From NCBI GenBank assembly GCA_037042915.1, contig CM073204.1, forward strand, positions 806,001 through 870,000: 64,000 nucleotides of DNA, given 5' to 3'. The translations under genes were made by a program, and so were the position numbers. The DNA comes from Auricularia sp. M13. Taxonomy: Eukaryota; Basidiomycota; Agaricomycetes; Auriculariales; Auriculariaceae. Numbering within the stretch: the first letter of the stretch is position 1; each line of letters begins with the position of its first letter. The notes under the pieces were generated by a model. It saw only the letters and a list, made by a program, of their open reading frames with translations, did no database searches and had not been told where the DNA came from. This document shows positions 41,799-52,637 of this stretch, piece by piece.

Positions 41799-42191
41799 TC
41801 AACTCGTACATCTGCAACCTCGCCAGTCCGCAACCCGCGTCGTTCCAGAGACAGCTGATACCTGCGGCGGAGGTCGCTCCAGCGATTGAGCGTGCGTCAA
41901 GATCTGAAATATACCTAACAAACTCACCTTTGGTGACGAATAGCTTCCCGCAACTTCCCGGAAAGTATTGTACATAGGCGTCTTGGATCCTCTAGCGACA
42001 CAAGTACCCATCGTTCCATGCTCGGCGAAATACGTGTCAATATTTATGCAATATTCCGTCCGACCGCGGCGAGTTTCGCCTACACGCGGGCCCTCCTCGT
42101 GCGAATAGCACGTCGACTGCCCCCACTTCATGTTCACGGTCGTGAACGCGGGGCCTGCCCGCACCGTGGAACATGCTGGCGGGGTGGACAA
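41799..42191 (-). CDS. Hypothetical cysteine-containing protein, 3' exons
   Basis: Open minus-strand frame; a GTGAGT donor after 41928 and a CCGCAG acceptor at 41862 remove 66 nt in phase 0, giving a last exon 41861-41799 that ends RGCRCTS. The upstream exon reads MKWGQSTCYSHEEGP ... TEYCINIDTYFAEHGTMGTC. Composition is protein-like and cysteines are spaced regularly, but no signal peptide or ATG start was found upstream. Function unknown. Confidence 0.35.
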   Translation of the reverse strand: MSTPPACSTVRAGPAFTTVNMKWGQSTCYSHEEGPRVGETRRGRTEYCINIDTYFAEHGTMGTCVARGSKTPMYNTFREVAGSYSSPKVSLLGIFQILTHAQSLERPPPQVSAVSGTTRVADWRGCRCTS

Positions 42192-42834
42192 TATTCAGCG
42201 CGCCAACACGTCTTGATGCTTGACCCGGTTTCGTCCTACACATGCAATTATCGCAGGACTCTACGCACACTGTACATGCATCTCTCCTTGATGCACACCT
42301 GACATCGCAAGTCGGGAGGACTGAGCGCGTATTCCAGCGTCCGGCTTTCGTCAGAAGGTCGTGCTGTCGAAGTGGGTTCTAGGATTCTAAGTGAGGTCGC
42401 GCTGTTTTCGAGGTAGGCGAGCGCGTTAACAATATCTACCTTACAAATCCCTGCGTCGAGTGGTCTCGTCACATGTGCGCAATTTGTCAGTAGATAATAT
42501 GATAATAACCCAATGTGAGCTCACCGGGCCTGCCATGTTTCGTTAGCGCTCACATTATGTTGCTCTTTCAGAGCGTATCACCTTCATGCGCGGGAAGAAG
42601 GCTATTCACTGCGCGCTGCTCTGTTATCAGAGACATCTAACCTCTTAAGCAGTTACCCACGATGCCCTGGTGATGTTTCAACCGTCAACCTCCATGAATG
42701 TGGTGCCTTGTTGTTAGCCTTAGAGCGTACGCCCGGTACGAGGTAGATTGGCACACCCTGCGGCACATTGACTGTGCGGACTGGTGTGTTCAGGCGCGGC
42801 GGCACATGGACTGTGCAGACAGACGTTTGAGATT

Positions 42835-43160
42835 CGGTATCAGCCGCCGACTCGGACAACAATTACACCGCCGACGAAAATCTCGTCCAAAGCCGCGCTC
42901 ACTGCCAGATTCCCGAAATGGTGGTTGCGCCGCACGAATACGTCCGCAAATATTGTCTGCAACTCTGCGTCATTGGAGAGCGGGGAAGGTGACTCGTTGA
43001 TGCCCGGACCGGGGTTTATGTGCCCAACCCGGATGCCATGTGCTGGCCGGAGTTGCTACCGGCCGGCCCAGTGGAACGCGACTTTCTCGACAACTACGCA
43101 AGCTTTCGACACCCACTGCCGCATCGGCTCCCAAAGCGCAATACCCGGGCCAGGACAAGG
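42835..43160 (+). pseudogene. Coding-like frame with one internal stop, unknown family
   Basis: One plus-strand frame runs for about 108 codons with a single TGA near 42992: HCQIPEMVVAPHEYVRKYCL before it, VYVPNPDAMCWPELLPAGPV and DNYASFRHPLPHRLPKRN after it. It ends at a GTGAGT donor (43161). Later coding-like pieces occur at about 43477-43560 (MFQRFWHVCDTPTP) and 43690-43850 (GDLAERLVLLGERVELEKSF, EVQRCVWCLREEKDAGFH). They may be exons of one gene that is now broken. Not recognised. Confidence 0.35.
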
Positions 43161-44249
43161 TGAGTGCGGGCTCTACTGAAAGCTAAGATGCGCTGCAAGA
43201 TTCACTGCACGCAAGGTGCAACGCCGTGCGTCGTGTCGTTTTGGGACTCACACCAAAAACCTCTAATGCTCTTCGAAGGCCACACAGCCCCGAGTACAGC
43301 TATACGGGTGTCAAGCGTGGTTCGCTCTCATGCCCGACCGTTGTCACCGCGCTCAAATAGTATTTGCGACTGCAGGCGCCTGTAGTGTGTCACACGGCAT
43401 CCATTCCAAAGCCTGACCATTCTAACTCGTTTTCCAGGCCAGCCGCTCCGCAGACTGAATCTATAACGCAAGACATGTTCCAGCGTTTCTGGCACGTTTG
43501 CGACACACCCACACCCATGTCGCGCTCGCTCCCTGAAGAAGTGTCGTCGAGCTACATGCGCACGTGCGCGTCATGACGCGCGAGCGCAGCCGCGGCCCTC
43601 ACACACGTCGGTCAAGCTCTCGTCGTCGTTGTTCGAGTCGCTCGCACCGGACTGCGCTCACACGCGCTGGCATCGGCGCTCGTCGCGCAGACGCGCGCTG
43701 CCGGATGACACCGGCGACCTGGCGGAGCGGCTCGTGCTGCTCGGCGAGCGTGTCGAGCTCGAGAAGAGCTTCGCCCGCGGCGAGGTGCAGCGGTGCGTGT
43801 GGTGTCTGCGCGAGGAGAAGGACGCGGGGTTTCACCTCACTACGGCTGCTCGCGGGCCCCTCCTCTCCCATACTTGCCACTCAAACAGCGCCCATACAGG
43901 CTCGCATGCCCACACCGATAACCTGGACGCGACGAGCCCAAGTGTAGGTGCGACGGCGGCTCATTGAGCGGCACGCTCGCTGTGCTTGGTCATGTGCATT
44001 GGGCGGCGCGCGCGCAGCATCCGTGCATGCCGAGAGGGCGACCCGTGCTAATCGCCATATCTACACGATTATGTCTTTTTAATTTCTCCGTCTCGCCACT
44101 CCAGTTCCCTACGCTCCAGTTCCCTCTGTTTATCCCCCTGATGTTGTGTGCTCTATAATAAGTATAGTCGTAAACAAACCAGTCAGATGTTCGAGGTTTG
44201 AGCGGAGAAAAGAATAACTTGCGGCGCATGCTCAAGTTGAAGCCGATTG

Positions 44250-44755
44250 CGTCGACCGTCGCGCAGCTTTTGCGGCGCACGGTTCCGTGCGCCTGGCTGT
44301 GTGCTTTTGCGGCGCAAGGTTCCGGCTGCGCCGTCAGACACAGCTTTTGCGGCGCATGGTCCGGCTGCGCCGATCGTCAGATAGCTTTTGCGGCGCATGG
44401 TTCCGGCTGCGCCGACCGTCGCACAGCTTTTCCGGTGCATGGTTCCGGCGTTCCGAACGTGGCGCATGCTGGCTGCGTGCTTTTGCGGCGCGTGCTCCCG
44501 GCTGCGCCGACCGTCAGGCAGCTTTGCGGCGCACGGTTCCGGCTGCGCCGACCGTCCTGCTGCTTGTGTGGCGCTCGGTTCCATCTGTGGCGAATGTGTG
44601 GCGCTGGCCGTGTGCTTTTGCGGCGCATGCTCCCGGCTGCGCCGACCGTCAGGCAGCTTTGCGGCGCGTGCTCCCGGCTGCGCCGACCGTCAGGCAGCTT
44701 TGCGGCGCACGGTTCCGGCTGCGCCGACCGTCCTGCTGCTTGTGTGGCGCCGTTC
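44250..44755. repeat. Minisatellite, about 50-bp units
   Basis: Roughly ten units around the consensus GCTTTTGCGGCGCATGGTTC followed by CGGCTGCGCCGACCGTCAGG. Units vary in length (44-60 bp). Each carries inverted GGCGCA/TGCGCC arms able to form a hairpin. All three plus frames and two minus frames stay open across much of it because the unit has no stop codons; the resulting Cys/Arg-rich frames are not good evidence of a gene. Confidence 0.9.
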
Positions 44756-44890
44756 TCGTAACACACGGCGGGCCGAAGAGCGTGGCACAGGCTGATCTGC
44801 GTCAAGTGGCACTGAAGCTGTTAGGTGTCCCCGCTGTTGCACCTTACACATTGGGAATTCTGGCCCTCAGTCGTCTACTTTGTGATGGAT

Positions 44891-45060
44891 TTGCTGAATC
44901 AATGAGTCAATTGAAACAGACGGATTCATCAGATTCAGCTTGAATCCAGTTGAATCTGTAGATTCAGTCAGATTCTGAAAGATTCAAACTGATTCTGACC
45001 AATTCAGAATGATTCAGACCGATTCAGACCGATTCAAACTGAGTCAGCTGAATCAGCAGA
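44891..45060. repeat. GATTCAGAC-type short tandem repeat
   Basis: GATTCA or its variants (AATTCA, GATTCT, TGAATC) recur about every 10-12 bp, clearest as GATTCAGACCGATTCAGACC near 45011-45040, with TGAGTCA-like boxes at both ends. Directly downstream of the minisatellite. Confidence 0.85.
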
Positions 45061-45181
45061 TCAGGGAAAAGGCCAGCAAATGCCGGTGAAAATTCAGCAA
45101 AAACTTGTCATTGTCCAAGTCTTTTCCCAACCCGAAAAGCTTATGAACAGTTAATGAAAATCATAGCCCTTCACAGCATTA

Positions 45182-46279
45182 TCATTGCCTTTTCCGTGTG
45201 TTTTCGGCGTCGGAAAATCGTGTCAAACTAGGACAAAAAGGTGATGTTTTCGAAACATGTTCAATGGCTATTCGGATCGTGAAAATTTGACCTTTTCGGC
45301 GCTTAATTCCTGGATTTTCACTGTCGGAAAAGGCTTGAATAAGGATTGGTTGCAGGGTGTGCGAGAGAAGCAGCGCGAAGGTGGCGCCGTTGACGGCCGG
45401 GGCGTAGGCCCGGAAGTGCTCCAGCCCGGCATGGGAGAACGCGCGGACGATCATCGCGGTGTCGGTGTCGGTGCTGGCGGAGGTGACGGTGAGCTTGCGG
45501 AGGCGGACGACGTGCGGCGGAGGGCAGGCGGCCAAGAAGGCATCTCCTATTGGCTCACTGTTGCAATCGATGTGCAGCTCCTCAAGTCGTGGGCAGTGGA
45601 TGAAGAACCGCTCAGCCGGCAGACTGGCGTCGTCCTGGCTGGTATCGTGATGCACAACTTTTACAGATGCGAATGCCGGAATGGGTGTCGTGGGCAGACG
45701 CACGTTGACATCGAGAACATCGAGCCTGGGCGCATGGCCGGAGAACAAGCCCACAGGAAGAGTCGGCACAATGTGCCCGCTCTGACCGTGGAGAGAGAGA
45801 AACGTCAATTCTGGCGCGGGTACCATCAGAGCCGTGAGGAGGGCGGGGACGCGCCGGTCGTCGATGCTAATACTAATATAGAGCTGCACGACGCGATGCA
45901 GACACGTTCGCAGCGCCGGGATGATCATGAAGATCTGCCAGTGGTCCGTTTCGCAGCCCCAACTTGAAGCGGTGTTGCGCAGGGAAATGAACAGGCTGTC
46001 GATCTTCCCCTGAGGTCTCGCAGAGAGTCGGCTGAGGAAGAACTGCAGGTTCGACTCATTGCGTCTGGGTCTGTCCCTGTCCGAGCCGGCATCGTGATCG
46101 TAGGTGATGCGGCGACAGTAGGTGCGATGCTCGCGCGCTGCGGAACGCCATATGCGCGAGACGTGGGACGCACGCACGATGTCGTCCAGCAGAAGACTAT
46201 CCAAGACATTGCTGATGATCTCCGACGGGAGATGGACAGGTCGAAGCGAGCGGCGCGATCGTTTGAGTAACTTGGACAT
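45182..46279 (-). CDS. F-box protein, abnormal C-terminus
   Basis: ATG 46279, 365 codons. F-box: VHLPSEIISNVLDSLLLDD, then IVRASHVSRIWRSAAREHR. LRR-like strands follow, including RLDVLDVNVRLPTTPIPAF, RFFIHCPRLEELHIDC and HVVRLRKLTVTSAS. Up to about residue 300 it parallels the F-box gene at 54991-56859 (HCPxLEEL ... ACPP ... LTVT), but after GATFALLLS the homology stops and the last 60 residues (SENPGIKRRKGQIF...) look non-homologous. Either an intron removes this part or the 3' end was replaced by the repeat-rich DNA at 44.2-45.2 kb. Role: predicted SCF receptor, substrate unknown. Confidence 0.8.
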   Translation of the reverse strand: MSKLLKRSRRSLRPVHLPSEIISNVLDSLLLDDIVRASHVSRIWRSAAREHRTYCRRITYDHDAGSDRDRPRRNESNLQFFLSRLSARPQGKIDSLFISLRNTASSWGCETDHWQIFMIIPALRTCLHRVVQLYISISIDDRRVPALLTALMVPAPELTFLSLHGQSGHIVPTLPVGLFSGHAPRLDVLDVNVRLPTTPIPAFASVKVVHHDTSQDDASLPAERFFIHCPRLEELHIDCNSEPIGDAFLAACPPPHVVRLRKLTVTSASTDTDTAMIVRAFSHAGLEHFRAYAPAVNGATFALLLSHTLQPILIQAFSDSENPGIKRRKGQIFTIRIAIEHVSKTSPFCPSLTRFSDAENTRKRQ

Positions 46280-46581
46280 TGGGCGATGGATGCGTCCGTT
46301 GAAACTGCAAGTCGAGCTTATAAAACTGACCTAGATAGACGATGCGGAATGTCAGAGGCACACTGGCAGGAGCGTGGCGTTGAGCAAAGAACTTACTATG
46401 GAGACAATGTAGGGCATTTAAAACATAATCCAAGAACAAAGAGGTCCGCAATCTCTCATTTCCAAGACACTGCCTTGAACGTCAAATCCTCCTATTCTCT
46501 CTGGGACCTGGTGCCATGTGTGTAAAAGTTTACATCCGACTAACATACCTATAACAGTACAGTGCTGCACCACGGCCAACT

Positions 46582-47761
46582 TCAGTTGCCAGCAGCAACA
46601 GCGCGCTCAATCTCAGCCCTGAGATCATCCATAATCTCGCGCCCGCCTCCCGCAGCAATACGCGCGGCCACACGCATCCCGAGCGCCTCGGCATCCTCGG
46701 CAGAATGAACGACGGCGCTCTCCTCGACGCAGACCTCGCGCGCGCCGTCCGGCGCCGTCAGCACGCCTTTGAGCGTCATCACTCCCCCCGCCCCGTCCGC
46801 CCCGTCCCTATATGTCGTCCACACGCCCAGCGGGACGGCGCACCCGCCCTCGAGCACGCGCAGCAGCGCGCGCTCGGCGCGGCACGGCAGCGCCGCCGCG
46901 CCGTCCTCCAGCGCGCGCACCATCGCGCCCACCGGCGCGTTGGACAGCAGGAACTCGCCCGCGAGGCTGCCCTGGCCCACGGCGGGGTAGAGGTCGGGCG
47001 GGTGCAGCGGCGCCGAGATGCGCGCGTGTAGGTTGAGACGGATTAAGCCTGCCGAGGCGAGGATCGCTGCTGCGTAGGGGCCTGTGGGGTCGTCGAGTTT
47101 TGCGAGACGGGTTTCGCTGTGTGCGTGGAGCGTGTTAGTTGATGGGGATGGACGGACGCCGTGCGCGCGTGCGGATTGAATTTGACGAACATGTTTCCGC
47201 GCTGGCAAAAGGTTAGGTTAACGAACGGTCGTCCGAACGCTGATAAAAAGAAAAAGAAAAGAGAGAGAGAGCACGCACCAGATCCTGGAATTTGAGACCA
47301 GGGTATCGCCTCTTAATCTGCGCAACACGCCTCACACTACCCGTACCCACCACCGACCCCTCCGGCAAGTCCGCAAGGCTCGTATACGGCGATCCCATCT
47401 TAAGCACCAAACAGTCCGTACGGTCCTCCCGGGGCATGATGGGCACGATCGCGCAGCCCGCGCGGACGGCCGTCGGGCAGTCCTTGAGGCAGTGCACGAC
47501 GATGTCGAGCTCGCCGGCGACTAGGGCGTCCTCGAGCTCCGCCGTCCACACGCTTTCGGCGGTCTTGCTCAGGGAGCGCAGGCTGCGCACTTTGTCGCGG
47601 TCGCCGGCGACCCGGATCTCGCGCGAGGAGAGCTCGAAGGTGTGTGAGGGGAAGAGCGCGCAAAGGCGCTGGTGCACGGCGTGCGCTTGCACGCGCGCGA
47701 GCGAGGAGGGTCGGCTGCCTATCCGGATCACGGGCGTGCGTGCCGCGGCGGTGGGTGACAT
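46582..47761 (-). CDS. HEM3: Porphobilinogen deaminase (hydroxymethylbilane synthase)
   Basis: It polymerises four porphobilinogen molecules to hydroxymethylbilane in heme synthesis, in the cytosol. Exons 47761-47279, 47201-47191 and 47116-46582 give 342 residues, the usual length. Motifs: VIRIGSRPSSLARVQA at the N-terminus (family R-x-G-T/S-R-x-S-x-L-A), LDIVVHCLKDCPT (catalytic Asp in V-H-x-L-K-D), VGTGSVRRVAQI (arginines binding substrate), and EGGCAVPLGV (Cys that carries the dipyrromethane cofactor). The central exon is only 11 nt and codes the R-G-N part of the conserved R-G-N-x-x-T-R-L-x-K-L-D block; both flanking introns (77 and 74 nt) have GT..CAG ends. ATG 47761 is the first ATG of the open frame. 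Confidence 0.93.
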
Positions 47762-48881
47762 TGGGCTGGATGGTGAGGGAGGTGCTGTATCGCGTAACGC
47801 GCGCGAAAGACTAGGTATTTGTAGGTACACCGTACCGGTATGTGGGTGATCACGAGGCGGTCATCATCCGATCGCAATCCGGCAGCGCCCACCGCCCGGC
47901 GCCTGTCGGACCAGATGTACAGCAACATAAGTATTTCGCGCCGCCCTGCTCCCTCAAGCTCCGGACTTCAAGACGGCGTAAGTGAACGCAGGTGACAAAG
48001 TTACGCCACGCATATCGCATGCAAGTATTACAACTGAAGGAGGAGAAGCCAAGGAGTCTGGGTATGCTCACTGGCAGCAATTCTATATACAAACGACCTC
48101 CGAATTCGAGTCAGGCTGTTCGAAACCAGAGAGCCTACAGTACTTCCGAAGTCCGAAGTATCGCCCAGACGATGTGTTACTTTGCTGTACAAGTAAGTAA
48201 GCGACCGAGAGGTCCGTGTCTCCCGGTCCTCACTAAGTTAAAGTATGACGCTCTCACCTAATCCTCCTGCAGCCTGTTTTAATATCGACACAGCCCGGCG
48301 CTCCGATGGCGCGCGTAAGTCATACATACGTAGATTGGACTGCCCAGTGCCCATCGACATTCATGTCAATGGAGGGCGCAGTCAGCAGTTCGAACCTCCG
48401 GGTAGGACGGCACTGTCGTTGGATTGAGTGAAGCCTGTGAGTCACAGTTCCAGAGCAGACATGCTTAGTCGACTATGGTATTATGGGTGCGCACTTACTT
48501 GAGCCAGGTCAGGAGGACTTGCAGTCTCTCCGTCGGAAAAGAGAGCAGGTGGCAAAGTTGAACTCTTGTGCCTTTCCTTTTGAACGGCCTAGATCCCGCC
48601 TTCCGCTCCCGCGTGCAGGGTCGCCAGGAGCGGCGAGGACCAGTGTGCCTGGCCAACAGTGGTGAGTGTACAGTAACATCCAGGGCGTGCGACGAGTGCA
48701 GTGTTCATTCCAGGTTGTGGGGCCGCCGATCGGCTGGACACTGCGGCGGATCAAGGCGGTGGGTGGGCCGGAGACAATCTCCGATCCCGCGCTCTTGCTC
48801 TTGCTCTTGCTCAGAGTCGGTACCGATAACGTTCACGACGCCGGACTTGCTTGCTCATCGTTCTCCGCAACTTGCTCGTTC
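47762..48881. other. Intergenic between HEM3 and an F-box gene
   Basis: The two genes are divergent, so this DNA should hold both promoters. No gene recognised. Confidence 0.5.
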
Positions 48882-48979
48882 GCTTGCTCGCTATCTCCTC
48901 CTGCTTGCTCGCTATCGCCTCCTGCTTGCTCGCTATCGCCTCCCGCTTGCTCGCTATCGCCCCTCGCTTGCTCGCAGTC
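48882..48979. repeat. 21-bp tandem repeat before the F-box start
   Basis: GCTTGCTCGCTATC starts at 48882, 48903, 48924 and 48945, with a partial fifth copy at 48966: an exact 21-bp period. It is in frame with the following gene and would add ACSLSPP heptads if translation began further upstream, but the ATG at 48987 is the better start. Confidence 0.9.
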
Positions 48980-48986
48980 CTCTACG

Positions 48987-51900
48987 ATGCTCGTGCACCC
49001 ATCTCAATCGGCCGGGCTCTCGCCCGCGCTGGCCAACGTGCCCGTCGAGCTCTTCCGCGAGATCGTGACGCAGCTGCACCCGGGCGCAGACCGCACAGCA
49101 CTGCGCTCGCTGTGCCTGGTGTCGCAGACGCTGCGCGACGAGGCCGAGCGGCACCTGTACCAGCGGCTCTCGGCGTCGCAGCCGCGCGAGGTGGCGCTGC
49201 TGTGCGACGTGCTCGCGCGCGAGCCGCGCGTCGCGGCGCTCGTCGGCGAGCTCACGGTCGTCACGACGGACGTGCCGCGCGTCGAGCTCGACGCCGCGCA
49301 GGTCGCGCGGCTCGTCGCGCAGGACGGCGCGGCGGAGGAGGCCGACTGGGACGCCGTCGACTTTTATAAGCCGGAGGGCGCGCTGCGATATTGGCGCACC
49401 GTCGCGCGCGCGCTGCGGGCGCTGCCGAACTTGCACACCCTCACCCTCGCCGGCGACAGGGCCCTCGGCCTCGCGTGGGTCCTCGCGGGCACCCAGTTCC
49501 GGTACGCAGCCCTGCCATCCTTCTTCCTTGCGGCTCGCTGACGCTCCCGGCAGACTGCGCCGATTCTGCGGGTACATGGCCTTCGACGGGTTCCTGCAGC
49601 GGTTCCTGCGCGAGCAGACGCCGTCGCTCGTCGACCTCGAGCTGCTCACCGACGGCACCTGGACGGGCGACGCCGTCGAGGGCCTCGACCGCGTGTCCAT
49701 CATGCGCGTCTGCCTGCTCGACCTCGAGCTCGCCGCGCACCTCATCCGCGGCCGGCCCGTCACGCATCTCCAGGTGAGCGGCTTTCCTCTTTGCGTGTAT
49801 CATCCCTGGATCCCCCTGTTTCCTGGATACGCGCCGCTTTTCTTTCTATTATCCGGAGCGCGGCCCGTCCATCCATTGTCTTGCTTTACGCGCACAGACG
49901 GCATCAGTGCGTGCATACACTGCTGCAACGCGGGCGTGCTCCACAGTGCAGCTTCTCGCGCGTCTGTCTCGCTCCCATCCCATCCCATTCCGTCTTGTCC
50001 TGGCCCCGGGCATGGGCTTCCTCGCTCCAAGCAAGCGTCTGTCTTCCCCACCCCGCGTGATCGTCGCGGCTTCGAGTCGTCCGCGCTCGTCGGACGCATC
50101 GCTGCAGGCTCTAGCAGCCGATTTCCCACGTCGTCGCCTCTTGACCATTCGCTCCATCCTGCGTCCGCTTTCGTATTGTACCCACTCCATCATCTCCCAA
50201 CTCCCACCCGAGCCGTGCCCCGGCCAGCGACATCGACGCTGGAGCGTCTTTCGACCTCACGGACTTGTGACGCGCTCCGTCGACCGCATGCGTCTCGGTC
50301 ATACAACTCGCGTTGTGCCTGCTCCCGGTTCCCCGTTCCCCGTCCCCGCCTCTCCCACGCGCTATCTGTGTCCACGCCCTTCGTCCTTGGGCACTGCGCT
50401 CCTTTCACCACCCCCCATTATCGTTATCGTTCCCACTGCATCCATCTTCTCCTTCGCGCGTTCAATCCCGTACGCCGTTCGCGCACTGTGTTCCCTCGCC
50501 GCGTCCGCCCCCTTTCCTGCGCTGTCCCTGTTGACGCAGAGAACCTCGCGCCGATTGTCCGCCCCGCCTCGGGCCGCGCGTCGTCCTGCCTCCACACCCA
50601 TTTTCATGTGCACTCGCTGGTCCTCCCGCTGCACGCATCTTCTGGGCGCTGTCCCGGTGGCGGCGCGCAGTCTGTCTGGCCCGCCTCGCGGAAGCGCCGT
50701 ATCGCATCGCATTCGCCTGCCTCCGTGCGCGCGCGCCATTGCATTGTCTGCCTGCGCCTGGTTGGACGGCGCGTGCTCTTCGACGGCGCTGTGTTGCGCC
50801 TCCTCCCTTTGCGCCTCCTTTTTGCGCCTACCTTTCGTGTGAGGAGTTCGTCCCTCGACCGCTGTTCCGTCGCGCCGCAATGTAAAGACGGCGTGCGCTG
50901 CACTGCTCTTCCTCTTGCTGCTGCTCCGGTTCACGTTGCGCTTGATCCTTGTTCCTGTTCACGTTGCTCACCGCCCGCCGCGCTGTGTTGCCCGTCGGAC
51001 GTGCGCCCTGTGATGGCTTTCGTCCCCCCCCCCCCCACCACACACACACACACCTTGCACTCCTGCTGCCGCCCGCGCCCGGTTGCTGCTGCCCCGCGCT
51101 GCGAAGAAGAAGAGCGCGCTGGCGTCGTCCGCTCACTGGTCTTACTGTTCCCGTTTTGCTTGCTCTACCTCGCTCGCCGCCGTCGTTCGGCGGGCGAGTC
51201 CGCGCGCCGTGAGGTCCCGCGCGCGCGTCCATTCTCCCGTTGGCGGACGCATCCACATCCTCTGCCATCCCCGCCTGTACTCCTCTTTCCTCTTTTTCCC
51301 GCCCTTCTGCCCGCCCCCCCCCCCCCCCCCTCCCCCTATTTTCGGCGCCGCACTGTTGCTGACCACCTCCCCGTGCACAGGTGACGACGGCGTCGCTGCA
51401 CGACTCGGAGATCGCGGAGCTCGCGCGCGAGTGGGGCGGCTCGACGGGCCCCGTGCGCGCGTTCACCGTCGACTTTGGCGACGACTGGGCCGAGCCCGCC
51501 ACGCTGCGCGCCATTGCCGAGGCGTTCCCCCAGCTTCGGTTGCTCGGAATCGTGCCGCTCGAGGCGGAGGAGGTGCGCGCGGCTGCTGGGGCGTGGGGCG
51601 CTAGTGGGGTGTTGGATGTGAGTGTTTTGCGTTTTCGTTTTCTTTTCTTTTTCTCGGCGGGCGGGGGGTTCGGCCCTCTGCGCCTGAGGGGAGGGATGTT
51701 CTTTCCCTAGAGCAGAGGGGAAGAATGTTCGTCCCTCTACGCCAGAGGGGAAGAATGTTCGTCCCTCTACACCAGAGGGGAAGAATGTTTGTCCCCCGAC
51801 ACCAGAGGGCTAGATTGTTCTTTCCTTCGCAAAGAGGATTGGACGGATAGATGCTGATGCTGATGTTGGGATGCAGGTGAACACGTCGCTGAGCGCGCTC

Positions 51901-52637
51901 GCGGCGCTCGTGGGCCTGCGCACGCTGCTCGTCAATAATCGCGAGAACGTCAATGCGATTCTGCCGCAGGAGCAGTTCGAGATCGCGAATTACATTCGGT
52001 GCGTCGCGCGTTCCCCCTTTTCTCGCTTTTGCCCTTTCTGCTCCTTGTTCGTTGTTCTCGCATTCTGTTGCTTCGCCGCGGTGGTTATCGCAGAGGCAGT
52101 TGCCCGCCACTGCAGCCATTCTATTCCTTTTCTTTGGCGCTCTTCTGCTCTTCGCTGTCGAGCTCCTGCGTATGCCGGCGATCGCATCGTCTGCTGCATA
52201 TCGTCGCTGCCTCACGTCCTTACCCTCCCCGCCCGTATGGGCCTTACATTTTGTCCTCACTGCCTTCGCACGCATTCCCCTCCTTGCGCGCATGTCCGCG
52301 CCGCGCCGCCCTCACCGCCTTCCGTGTCCGTCTAGCCGTTTCATCCCGCTCACATCCATTCCCCCCCAACAGCTCAGCCAACCCGTCAATCCGCACGATC
52401 GGCTTCGTGCGCTACGCGCCGCCGCCGCCGCCGCCGCCGCTGCTCAACGCGCCGACGCTCGCGGGCCAGGACGCGGACTGCAACGGCAGCCCGCTGCAGG
52501 TGATGCTGACGAGCCAGCTGGTTGCGGACCTGTACCGCTTCACGCCGGGCGGGTTCGGCGGGAAGGGACGGTGGGAGTTTGTCAGTGGGGCCGATGTGGA
52601 GGAGGTGTGGGGGCTCGCGGGGGCGGGGGAGGATTGA
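48987..52637 (+). CDS. F-box protein gene with a 1.6-kb intron
   Basis: Exons 48987-49501, 49554-49773, 51381-51617, 51877-51998 and 52373-52637 join in phase to 452 residues. The F-box is ALANVPVELFREIVTQLHPG with LRSLCLVSQTLRDEAERHLYQ. LRR-like strands follow (LPNLHTLTLAGDRALGLAWV, PVRAFTVDFGDDWAEPATLR, ALVGLRTLLVNNRENVNAIL). It ends with a Pro7 run, then FTPGGFGGKGRWEFVSGADV and GAGED. Splice sites are canonical: CG|GTACGC, CAG|GTGAGC, GAT|GTGAGT, CG|GTGCGT, each with a CAG acceptor. Intron 2 is 1607 nt and strongly C/T-rich on the plus strand, intron 4 is 374 nt, intron 3 (259 nt) contains a 30-bp tandem repeat. Such long introns are rare in Agaricomycetes. Predicted SCF receptor. Confidence 0.88.
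51686..51837. repeat. 30-bp intronic tandem repeat
   Basis: Units AGAGGGGAAGAATGTTCGTC plus CCTCTACGCC repeat about five times at an exact 30-bp spacing (AGAGGG at 51714, 51744, 51774, 51804). Each unit has AGAGGG/CCCTCT arms and could fold into a stem. Lies within intron 3 of the F-box gene. Confidence 0.9.

Noticed and set aside
44198-44943. Cys/Arg-rich repeat proteins on both strands
   Set aside because: All come from a minisatellite unit that lacks stops in most frames.
49528-51384. A 618-codon open plus-strand frame
   Set aside because: It starts in exon 2 of the F-box gene and then runs through its C/T-rich intron. The composition (Pro/Ser/Arg/Leu) follows from the base bias, two other frames are also open, and the exons on either side join cleanly without it.
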